Assembly (NCBI GenBank): GCA_031266115.1
Contig: JAISBQ010000221.1
Coordinates: 1-13,354, forward strand
Direction of reading: 5' to 3'
Source of the DNA: Bifidobacteriaceae bacterium
GTDB lineage: Bacteria > Actinomycetota > Actinomycetes > Actinomycetales > WQXJ01
DNA length: 13,354 nucleotides
Every line of letters begins with the position of its first letter. Position 1 is the first letter of the stretch. Both the position numbers and the translations under genes were made by a program. This document shows, piece by piece, positions 7,901 to 13,354 of the stretch. The notes under the pieces were generated by a model that saw nothing but the letters and a program-made list of their open reading frames with translations, had not been told where the DNA came from and ran no database searches.

Positions 7901-9993
7901 ATGAAGGCGATGCCCATCATCCTGGTCTCAAGCTCGGGGGTGGGCGCGTGCTTGCGAGCCACCGAGAACGCGTCCACCACGAGGAACCGGATCTTCCGTT
8001 CGACGATGGCGCGCCGCGCGTGTGCGGGCAGCGAGCGCCACACGTCGGTGGGTGCCTTGTCCGATTGCAGGATGAAGGTGCCGCCCGTCACCAGGCCCTT
8101 GAGGGGGTTGGCGTGGAGGAACACCTGGTGGTCCGGGGCCACCACGACGTCGACATCCTCCAACTCGGCGTTGGTGAGCAGCACCGGTTCGGGTGACAGC
8201 GTGATGTAGTAGTTGGTGGCCGCGCCGGACTTCTCCGACCCGTACTTGGGTGCGGACTTCGAGTGCATGCCCAGCACGCCCGCCAGGATGTCGGTGAGCA
8301 GCTTGCCGGTGGCCACGGTGCCATAGCCGCCCACCGAGTGGAAGCGGATGCGCAACGAGCCGGGAGGAAGAAGCTCCGGATTGTCCTCGGTGTCCAGCGC
8401 CATCGTCTCGGTCTGCGGATAGGCGCCCCGCAACCGGTCTTGGACAGCGGCGAGCGTCCCGCTCGCCGCGGGCGAGAAGAACTGGGAGCCCAGGTAGATC
8501 AAGGGCGCCGGGTTCGGCGCGGTCATGGCGCGGAAGGCCGCAACAAGGTGGCGCGGCTGCACATCGTGGCCGCCAAGCCCGAAGATCGCGGTGGTGAGGT
8601 GGGGGATCGCGTCCAGCGGCGGGATGTCAGGATACGGCGAGGTGGCCTGCTCGGCGTTGGTGCGGGCCCGGAACAACGCCTGGGTGACCAGGCGGGTCAG
8701 AGCCGTATCGTCTGAGCGTTCCAGCACGGTGACGGCCTTGGCGCGGCCGAGCGCCGCCACCAGTTCGGCTTCGGGGAATGGCTGGAGGAGCTTGACTGAG
8801 ACCACGCCGACCTTCACGCCCTGGGCGCGCAGGTAGGGGATGACGGCGCGGACATCGTCGGTGATCGATCCGAGGCCCACCATGATGTAGTCGGCGTCCT
8901 CGGTGTCATAGGCGAGGACCGGCGCGTAGGGGCGGCCGGTCAAGGCGGAGTAGTCCGCCATCGCGGAGCGGACCAGGTCGGGGACGGCCGTCGCGAAGTG
9001 CGTGCGGTGGTCCACCGAGCCGGCCTGGAAGTCCGGCTGGTTCTGGACCGGGCCGGTCAGTCCGGGGTTGTTGGGGTCCACCAGGGCCGGAACCCGCTGG
9101 CGTGTGCCCTTGGCCCAGGCACCGAGCCACGCGCGGCGCCACTGCGAACGCAAGTCTTCAGGAACCCACACCGATGTCTCGGCAACCAGTGTGCCGGCAT
9201 CGTCCGCCTCTACGGCCTCGGCCATGGAGGCGAGATGAGCGCGCAAGGCGGTCAGATCCGAGGCCTCGAAGTCCTCGGTGTGGCGGCCGAGGTAGCGGTC
9301 CAACTGGTCCATGCGGCCCTTGGCGCCAAACAGAATGTCCTGGGCCACCGTGGGAGACACGATGCGGCCGGCCGGATCGCCGAGGTACTCGCGCAGGAGC
9401 TCGGGCTCCGGCAGGAGAATCTCGCTCATCACGTGGCTGGTCGCAAATCCATCCATCGTGTTGGCGACCGGGATCAGCGACTCGGCCGACGTGCGGTAGG
9501 AGATGGCCGCCAGGTCCGCAGCCTCCTGCGGGTTGGAGCCGAACAGAATGGTGTACCCGGCAGGCAGGAGCGCGTAGATGTCGTCGTGACCGGCCATGAC
9601 GTTGAGGGAGTGCTTGGTGACCACGCGGGCCGCCACCTGGAGCACGAACCCGCCGATCTTCTTGCCGGCTGTGACGTAGTGGGACTCCAGGGCGTACAGG
9701 ATCCCTTGGGACGAGGACGCGTTGGAGATGTAGTTGCCGCCGGTCAGGGCGGCGCCCAACGCCCCGGACTGGGCGGAATGCTCGCCCTCGGTTTCGACGA
9801 AGAACGGATGCTTGCCCCAGACGTTGAGCTGGCCTTCGGCGCGGGCGGCCTCGAAGGTTTCAGAGATTTCTGTCGATGGGGTGATCGGGTAGCCGATCAC
9901 ACCGCCACAGACGTGTTTCATCACGTAGGCGACGGCTCCGTTGCCATTGATGACATCGGGGATTCCGGGATATTGGGGGCGATTCGCAGTCAC
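4981..9993 (-). CDS. nifJ: Extended single-chain pyruvate (2-oxoacid):ferredoxin oxidoreductase with C-terminal tethered ferredoxin-like domain
   Basis: This is a cytoplasmic thiamine-diphosphate Fe-S enzyme that converts pyruvate and CoA to acetyl-CoA, CO2 and reduced ferredoxin. It has 1670 residues from GTG 9993; classical enzymes have about 1170-1230. The N-terminal domain has YPITPS (35-40) and AAR (121-123), matching the substrate-contacting Thr and Arg of known enzymes. Domain II spans about 330-440. The gamma-like domain begins at GGYGTVATGK (555-564) and has SGAATNYYITLSPEPVLLT (589-607). Two [4Fe-4S] motifs follow: C855-x2-C858-x2-C861-x3-C865-P and C986-x2-C989-x2-C992-x3-C996. The TPP domain has GACRGCGE (1060-1067), TGCSS (1151-1155), GDGAAYDIGFG (1244-1254) and YSNTGGQAS (1276-1284); Cys1358 is the likely fourth ligand of the proximal cluster. 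Two insertions lie at about 872-984 and 1078-1145. After an Ala/Pro/Ser-rich linker (about 1558-1596) comes a domain with CNDCATC (1608-1614) and Cys1664. The gene is followed without gap by the flavoprotein gene. Pyruvate is the most likely substrate; other 2-oxoacids are not excluded. Confidence 0.92.
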   Translation of the reverse strand: MTANRPQYPGIPDVINGNGAVAYVMKHVCGGVIGYPITPSTEISETFEAARAEGQLNVWGKHPFFVETEGEHSAQSGALGAALTGGNYISNASSSQGILYALESHYVTAGKKIGGFVLQVAARVVTKHSLNVMAGHDDIYALLPAGYTILFGSNPQEAADLAAISYRTSAESLIPVANTMDGFATSHVMSEILLPEPELLREYLGDPAGRIVSPTVAQDILFGAKGRMDQLDRYLGRHTEDFEASDLTALRAHLASMAEAVEADDAGTLVAETSVWVPEDLRSQWRRAWLGAWAKGTRQRVPALVDPNNPGLTGPVQNQPDFQAGSVDHRTHFATAVPDLVRSAMADYSALTGRPYAPVLAYDTEDADYIMVGLGSITDDVRAVIPYLRAQGVKVGVVSVKLLQPFPEAELVAALGRAKAVTVLERSDDTALTRLVTQALFRARTNAEQATSPYPDIPPLDAIPHLTTAIFGLGGHDVQPRHLVAAFRAMTAPNPAPLIYLGSQFFSPAASGTLAAVQDRLRGAYPQTETMALDTEDNPELLPPGSLRIRFHSVGGYGTVATGKLLTDILAGVLGMHSKSAPKYGSEKSGAATNYYITLSPEPVLLTNAELEDVDVVVAPDHQVFLHANPLKGLVTGGTFILQSDKAPTDVWRSLPAHARRAIVERKIRFLVVDAFSVARKHAPTPELETRMMGIAFIGAVIGHVEQISQGASTESVDAKVRAQITAKFGRKGEAVVEGNMSVIRDGMSATVSVDYADPAFEAALAAPQALAGAAPGRTKALSGAMCPAVGSPRPTALFDPEYYEDLAARPFREGTIGEAPVLPGAGMFMPAGTGAAKDKGIFRRTVPIFDPARCTGCLECGIVCPDTAIPTTVHEFADLLGAAVAAADIPEAQREAIAPHVHPWAEKIRTTYRATSAANLRLAEVAVQAAEEFADVRAIARNLDAIVASLAAFPVARTRPFFDAMEKAEPGSGGLFSAVIDPWKCTGCLQCVDVCGPNALRATEQNSEVAADLETRFERLNALPNTPKRITADATSTDGDLKRIILDHGVYYAMTGGHGACRGCGEVTSIRLLTSLNRALAARRRAEHLKDLDAIVDRLHAKLATLGDDGDPARRARITGAIDELERRCYLYEGGPTGEGPAPTVIANSTGCSSVYASTMPYTPYIDPWVNSLFQDAQPLAIGIYEGLAAHLTGEVKALRIAEKELADSYDPARDDAALKTLAWRDFTPAERALAPVVMTISGDGAAYDIGFGAMSRVLAGGTPIKAIVLDTGAYSNTGGQASTASFTGQDADLARYGKAHAGKRELRKELGLLAVFHPNTFVATTSTALHAHFLRAAADMFAYDAGASLMEVYTPCGTENGLPEDLSNAHSRLAVSSRMCPLFVHDPRRGDTLPERLSLDGNPDPDQPWTTTTITYVDDDGATQVLTTPLTPAEFAMGEVRFAKQFTRMSPADEAAGVPIAEYVALEGADRAGKIPYILATDRKNRLIKVACSPAIVALVEDRQHHWQTLRFLAGHGAAEATAELRTELEALTAQYTEALTAREASLDQIAAAMADLASSSSAPLIAPIALAGATLGGAAPAATAPAGADAGDKPIWLDPADEPKCNDCATCYQELPQLFEKATIVVDGEAKTVGRMKPGALDGFEVTPDVAKRISRVKATCDAEIIR
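4993..4996 (-). promoter_or_regulatory. Ribosome-binding site deciding the flavoprotein start
   Basis: GGAG (read on the - strand) sits 8 bases before the GTG at 4984 and inside the end of the oxidoreductase gene. Stop TGA (4983-4981) and start GTG (4984-4982) share the bases GTGA, the usual arrangement for translational coupling of subunits made in matched amounts. Confidence 0.7.
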
Positions 9994-10045
9994 TGAGCAC
10001 GTCCATGGGCGAGTAGGTGGCGGGCCCGGAAGGCCGTGGCCGGGG

Positions 10046-10093
10046 CTGCAGCCAACGCTGTGCCGAGTGGGCACAGGGGGCTAGTGGCTGCAG
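10046..10093 (-). promoter_or_regulatory. Nested stem-loop in the presumed 5' leader of the redox operon
   Basis: The outer arms CTGCAGCCA (10046-10054) and TGGCTGCAG (10085-10093) are perfectly complementary over 9 bp. They enclose an inner perfect 7-bp hairpin, CTGTGCC (10058-10064) with GGCACAG (10070-10076) and a 5-base loop. It ends 53 bases before the GTG start of nifJ. No known riboswitch class is recognisable. It could be a leader RNA structure or a protein-binding dyad. Confidence 0.5.
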
Positions 10094-10123
10094 CACTGCG
10101 GTCCTCATGGGTCCCTGGTAGGA

Positions 10124-10142
10124 GCGGTGCCAAAAGCACCGC
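10124..10142 (-). promoter_or_regulatory. Operator-like palindrome near the presumed transcription start
   Basis: GCGGTGC-CAAAA-GCACCGC is a perfect 7-bp dyad with a 5-base AT-rich centre. It lies just downstream of the candidate -10 element, where a repressor would block initiation, or it would be a hairpin at the very 5' end of the mRNA. It does not closely match the Rex consensus I know for redox genes, so the regulator is not named. Confidence 0.4.
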
Positions 10143-10147
10143 GGGAC

Positions 10148-10153
10148 ATTCTA
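10148..10153 (-). promoter_or_regulatory. Candidate -10 element (TAGAAT) for the redox operon
   Basis: TAGAAT on the - strand resembles the actinobacterial vegetative -10 box and lies 155 bases before the nifJ start, past the upstream gene's terminator-like hairpin. No convincing -35 hexamer is seen at 16-19 bases upstream, so this is a weak call. Confidence 0.3.
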
Positions 10154-10199
10154 GGCCATCGGTGCTTCGGCGACCCATGCCCGTGTGGCGGCGACACGC

Positions 10200-10248
10200 A
10201 CCGAGGGCCGTGGCCCTGAGCGATGTGCCCAGGCCCACGGCCCTCGGT
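10200..10248 (-). terminator. Strong hairpin terminator between the surface-protein gene and the redox operon
   Basis: CCGAGGGCCGTGG (10201-10213) pairs perfectly with CCACGGCCCTCGG (10235-10247), extended by one A-T pair outside (10200/10248). Inside, one mismatch is followed by CCTG (10215-10218) pairing with CAGG (10230-10233), leaving an 11-base loop. It lies about 85 bases beyond the surface-protein stop. No U-tract follows, as is common for terminator hairpins in high-GC actinobacteria. Confidence 0.65.
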
Positions 10249-10276
10249 ATCCACGATCAGTCAGTCGGATGCACCT

Positions 10277-10293
10277 GGCGGGGCTCGCCCGCC
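10277..10293 (-). terminator. Short GC hairpin downstream of the surface-protein stop
   Basis: GGCGGG (10277-10282) pairs with CCCGCC (10288-10293) around a 5-base loop, about 40 bases past the stop codon. It may assist the larger hairpin at 10200-10248 in ending or protecting the transcript. Confidence 0.3.
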
Positions 10294-10332
10294 GCGCACC
10301 TCCTGACCGGCGGTGTCACGTGGGTGGCGCGC

Positions 10333-13300
10333 CTAGCCCGCCGTCACCGTGACGGTGTACTTCTTGGTCTTGGTGCCGGCCTTGACCGTGATGGTGGCCT
10401 TGCCCGGCGCCTTGGCCGTCAACCGGCCACTGGTGTCGATGGCAGCCCGTGCCGCGGACGATGACGCGAAGGTGGCCTTCACGCCGGTCGCCGTGGCGGG
10501 GGTGTAGCTTGCCGTCACCCACGCCACCTGGCCGACCTTCATGGTCTTTGGGACACCGGTCGCGGTGACCTTGGTGACCTTGGCCGAGCTCTTAGCGCGG
10601 ACCGTGACGGTGATCTTGACGCTCTTGCCGTCGGCGGTTGCGGAGATGGTCGCCTTGCCCCGCTTCTTCGCCGTGATCTTGCCGGAGGCGGAGACCGAGG
10701 CGATGGACGGCTTGGACGACTTCCAGGTCAGCTTGCTGGCCGTCCCCTGGGCGGTCCAGCCCTTGACCGGCACCGTGATCGACTTGCCGACGGCAAGCGC
10801 CACACGCTTCTGTGCGGCCTGGACCCTCACCACCGGGGTGGGCTGGGTGAGGTCGGTGACGGTCGGCTGGACGGCCTGGAGACCGATCACGGCAGCTGAG
10901 AGCGTGGCGATCGCCGCTTCCACCGAGGCGCGCGTGGCGTTCGGCGCCGCAATGGCCGCGTTGGCCGCGGTGACGGCCGCGCTGACGGTCGCCCACGAGG
11001 CCTGGGTGTAGGCGTCGGCCTTGAGACCGGCCACGTCACGAACCAGCGTGGCGAGGATGGCTTGGAGGCTCGCCGCCGATTCCGCCGGTTGCTGCGGGGT
11101 GGCCAGCACCAGGGCGCCGACCGCGCTGGTCACGCCAGCGAGGACGGCATCGACATCGGCTTGGCTGATCTGGTCGGCGTTGCCTCCCAGCACCGCCCGC
11201 GCGGCAGCCAGCGCGCCGGCCAGGCTGGCCGCGCTCGCCGCGGTGTAGCCCGCGGTGTCGATCCGGCTGGCGGCCTGGATCGCCAGACCCAGACCCGCGA
11301 GGTCAACCCTGGTGGCCAGTCCGTCTACAGCGGCCTGGATCGCAGCGATCACCGCGGTCGCTCCCGCCGACGTGGACACGCCGTCCACCTGATCGAGGGC
11401 CGCTTGCAAGGCGGCCCAACTCGCGGTGGTGTAGGCGTTCCGGTCCAGCCCGAGTCCCTCGATGGAGGCGACCAGAGTGGCCAAGCGATCCTGGGCACCC
11501 AGGTTCGGATCGGCAACCAAACCGGCAAGGGCGCCTGCCAAGGCCTCCCGTGCCTGGTCGACTGCCGGCTGCGAGGATGGCGCCGCCACAAGTGCCCTCG
11601 CGGCCCCGAGTGCGATCTGGAACGCGGCCCAGGACGCGGACGTGTAATCCGAGGCCACGAGACCTAGTTCCACGGCCACATCGACCAGATGGGACAGCTC
11701 GCCGGCGTCGATAGCCGGCGGAAGGGCCACGAGCCCCGCCACCGCCGCGAGCACCCGGTCGATCGCCGTGTCGACGGTCGCCTGGACTTCGCCCGGGGTG
11801 GCGATCAACGCGTTCGCGGCTGCCAGCGCGGCCGTCAGCTCGGTCCACGTGGCGGGCGTGTAGTCGCCCTGGGTGAGTTGCCCGGAGGCAATCTGGGCGG
11901 CTACGCCATCGGCCACGGAGACCAGCGCGGAGGTGACCACGGCCGGGATCAGGCCAGCGACAGCCTGGTTCACGGCCGCGAGCGCGGCGGTCACCTGGGG
12001 AACGGTGACGTTCTGCGGTGCGTCGACCAGCACCCGGGCGGTCGCGATCGCGCCACTCAGCGTGGTCCACGTGGTCACCGTGTAATCGGTCCCGACCAGG
12101 CGGTCCAGCGCCGCGATTGCCGCGGCGATCTGAGTGGTGTTGCCGCGTGGCGTCAGGCCGGCGCGCGCTGTGGTCAACGCGCCCGCGGCCGCCGAGACCT
12201 GGCCTGTGGTCGCGTCCTCGTCACCCGCCACCGCAGCGGCGTCGGCAAGGGCGCCAGTGAGTGCATTCCAGGAATCGGCCGTGTAGGCGTTCGGATCGGT
12301 GCTGGCGACCACGGCTTCGATCTCCGCGATCGTCGCCTCGAGCGCGGCCGTGGGCGCTGTGGCCGCATGGACCGCGACGGGAGCCGAGGCGGCATCGAGG
12401 GAGCCGAGTTCGCCATGGACCGCTGTGGCGACAATGGCGAGCTGGCCGCCCACGTCACCGGCGAGTGGCGTGTAGGTCTCGCCTGTCGCCCCGCTGATCG
12501 CGGTCCCGCCCAGCGTCCACTGGTAGGACACCGAATCCGGGATCACGCTCCACGCGCCGGGCTGAACGCTCACCGGTGCGCCCACATGCGCGTACACCGT
12601 GTCCAGCACCAGCTCGGGTGGCGCGGTCGAGGTCAGCTCGCCTGAACCGTCGGCGATCACCTCGACCAGCGCGGTCTTGGACATCGTGTCTAGACCGGCT
12701 GTCGCCGTGGCCCGGACCCGCACCTTGCCCGTCTGGGTGGCCGTGAGCTTGCCGGCCGGCGTCACCGTGGCATCCGCGGTGTTGATGGCCATGGGGATCA
12801 AGCTGTAGGACACCGTTGGGTTCACTCCGACAGGGGTGGCTTCGACAGTCGCGATCAGATCGACCCCGGCCATGGCCGCAGACAGATCCACCCGCTGGTT
12901 GGCGAACCCGATCGAAGTCACCTTGTCCGACGGCGCCTCGGCGACGTCCAGGGAGACGAAGGTTGCCACCGAGTCCGGCGTGCCAGAGGCGTCATTGTAG
13001 GTTCCCAGCATGAACCGCGGCGTGGAGAAGACCTTGGTGACGGCGGCGCCAACCTGCGTGAAGCTCTCGCCGTCAAGCGAGAGGTAGGCGCGGTAGACAT
13101 TGCCGATCTTGATCAACCGCAGATACAGGTCGTTCGCCTGGCAGGGCGTGGTGCCGACGCTCGAACCGGTGCCGCCATTCTCGACCGCCACCTGGATCTG
13201 CCCGTTGTTCTCCATCGACCGGGTCACCTTGATGTAGTTGCCGTCGTCCCCATACATGCCGATCAACGCCTGCTCATAGGAGGAGTTGATTCCTGCGGTC

Positions 13301-13354
13301 AAGAGGTGGACCGTGGCGCCCCAATCGCCCGGGGCGACGTGTGTGAACAGATTC
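10333..13354 (-). CDS. Large secreted/surface protein, C-terminal part: concanavalin-like domain, Ig-like domains, seven FIVAR repeats, two Big_2 domains (5' end outside window)
   Basis: The frame is open to the right edge, so the visible 1006 residues lack the true start; the TTG at 13302 is internal. In visible-residue numbering, 1-138 resemble a DUF1349/GH43-C2 concanavalin-like fold (NLFTHVAPGDW, then YEQALIGMYGDDGNYIKV, LYLRLIKIGN, AYLSLDGESF). Residues 143-235 are an Ig/Big_2-like domain (TVTPAGKLTA, GKVRVRATA). Residues 240-330 are a second Ig-like domain of the 'YQWTLGGTAISGATGETYTP' type. Residues 333-827 are seven FIVAR repeats. Residues 840-1006 are two Big_2 domains with Lys-rich strands (SGKITAKKRGKATISATA; SGRLTAKAPGKATITVKA). 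There is no LPXTG motif or C-terminal membrane segment. Such architectures are typical of very large extracellular carbohydrate-active enzymes or adhesins of Gram-positive bacteria. The catalytic part, if any, lies beyond the edge, so the function is inferred only as glycan-associated. Confidence 0.85.
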   Translation of the reverse strand, partial: NLFTHVAPGDWGATVHLLTAGINSSYEQALIGMYGDDGNYIKVTRSMENNGQIQVAVENGGTGSSVGTTPCQANDLYLRLIKIGNVYRAYLSLDGESFTQVGAAVTKVFSTPRFMLGTYNDASGTPDSVATFVSLDVAEAPSDKVTSIGFANQRVDLSAAMAGVDLIATVEATPVGVNPTVSYSLIPMAINTADATVTPAGKLTATQTGKVRVRATATAGLDTMSKTALVEVIADGSGELTSTAPPELVLDTVYAHVGAPVSVQPGAWSVIPDSVSYQWTLGGTAISGATGETYTPLAGDVGGQLAIVATAVHGELGSLDAASAPVAVHAATAPTAALEATIAEIEAVVASTDPNAYTADSWNALTGALADAAAVAGDEDATTGQVSAAAGALTTARAGLTPRGNTTQIAAAIAALDRLVGTDYTVTTWTTLSGAIATARVLVDAPQNVTVPQVTAALAAVNQAVAGLIPAVVTSALVSVADGVAAQIASGQLTQGDYTPATWTELTAALAAANALIATPGEVQATVDTAIDRVLAAVAGLVALPPAIDAGELSHLVDVAVELGLVASDYTSASWAAFQIALGAARALVAAPSSQPAVDQAREALAGALAGLVADPNLGAQDRLATLVASIEGLGLDRNAYTTASWAALQAALDQVDGVSTSAGATAVIAAIQAAVDGLATRVDLAGLGLAIQAASRIDTAGYTAASAASLAGALAAARAVLGGNADQISQADVDAVLAGVTSAVGALVLATPQQPAESAASLQAILATLVRDVAGLKADAYTQASWATVSAAVTAANAAIAAPNATRASVEAAIATLSAAVIGLQAVQPTVTDLTQPTPVVRVQAAQKRVALAVGKSITVPVKGWTAQGTASKLTWKSSKPSIASVSASGKITAKKRGKATISATADGKSVKITVTVRAKSSAKVTKVTATGVPKTMKVGQVAWVTASYTPATATGVKATFASSSAARAAIDTSGRLTAKAPGKATITVKAGTKTKKYTVTVTAG
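10873..12357 (-). repeat. Seven-copy FIVAR domain repeat array within the surface protein
   Basis: Each unit is about 62-79 residues with a helical Ala-rich body and the anchor 'YT-x2-(S/T)W-x2-L/F/V' followed by an AL-x2-A stretch. Counting residues from the TTG codon at 13302, the anchor tyrosines are at 340, 407, 481, 553, 624, 686 and 765. The sixth unit reads YTAASAAS, so its conserved Trp is Ala. The units have diverged in protein and DNA sequence, which points to old duplication rather than recent expansion. FIVAR units act as spacers or sugar-associated modules in large extracellular proteins. Confidence 0.8.

Larger units (their letters stand above)
9994..10332 (-). other. Intergenic region between surface-protein gene and redox operon
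   Basis: This 339-bp spacer lies between two genes on the same strand. It holds, in - strand order, a short GC hairpin near the upstream stop, a strong terminator-like hairpin, a candidate promoter element, a short palindrome at the presumed transcription start, and a nested hairpin in the presumed leader. No credible small coding gene was found. The start GTG 9993 is preceded only by a weak GGA, 8 bases away. Confidence 0.6.

Noticed and set aside
9994..10074. The longer PFOR start (27 extra codons from 10074)
   Set aside because: The added residues are Pro/Cys-rich, fall within the structured leader and do not resemble the N-terminus of PFORs, whose conserved sequence begins soon after the GTG at 9993.
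10873..12357. A CRISPR array or DNA satellite suggested by the periodic pattern
   Set aside because: The periodicity is at protein-domain level (62-79 residues, diverged DNA) within one long reading frame; no short identical repeats with unique spacers occur.
13300..13302. TTG at 13302 as the true start of the surface protein
   Set aside because: The same frame stays open to the window edge and the upstream residues continue the concanavalin-like domain, so the protein starts outside the window.

Overview
This window is GC-rich (a sampled stretch is about 73% GC), with GTG starts, a translationally coupled operon, weak Shine-Dalgarno sites and a large Ala/Thr-rich secreted protein built from FIVAR and bacterial Ig-like domains. 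This fits an anaerobic or facultatively anaerobic actinomycete (Actinomycetota). That placement is inferred from composition and gene style, not from a marker gene.

Layout from left to right. (1) Positions 1-127, + strand: the low-GC tail of a secreted protein ending in a pre-peptidase C-terminal-like beta domain. (2) 128-325: a spacer with a short hairpin and a degenerate 22-bp tandem repeat that runs into the next start codon. (3) 326-1642, + strand: an AAA ATPase with a DUF4143 C-terminus. (4) 1643-2113: a convergent intergenic region holding a strong 24-bp inverted repeat whose loop is complementary to a segment upstream. (5) 2114-9993, - strand: a two-gene redox operon. The first gene is a 1670-residue single-chain pyruvate (2-oxoacid):ferredoxin oxidoreductase. 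The second is a 956-residue flavoprotein that fuses a GltD/NfnL-like module to a SudB/NfnS-like ferredoxin-NAD(P) reductase module. Their frames overlap by 4 bases (GTGA). (6) 9994-10332: a spacer with a candidate promoter, two palindromes and a terminator-like hairpin. (7) 10333 to the right edge, - strand: the C-terminal 1006 residues of a large extracellular protein with a concanavalin-like (DUF1349/GH43-C2-like) domain, Ig-like domains, seven FIVAR repeats and two Big_2 domains.

The operon is the centre of interest. The first enzyme would oxidise pyruvate with CoA to acetyl-CoA and CO2 and load electrons onto Fe-S clusters. It carries an extra cysteine-rich ferredoxin-like domain at its C-terminus on an Ala/Pro-rich linker. 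The second protein has two FAD/NAD(P)-type modules and would pass those electrons to NAD(P)+. Together they look like a dedicated two-subunit pyruvate:NAD(P)+ oxidoreductase, analogous in logic to the eukaryotic PFOR-reductase fusion (PNO) but built from Nfn-type parts. The flanking surface proteins and the ATPase are probably functionally unrelated to it.
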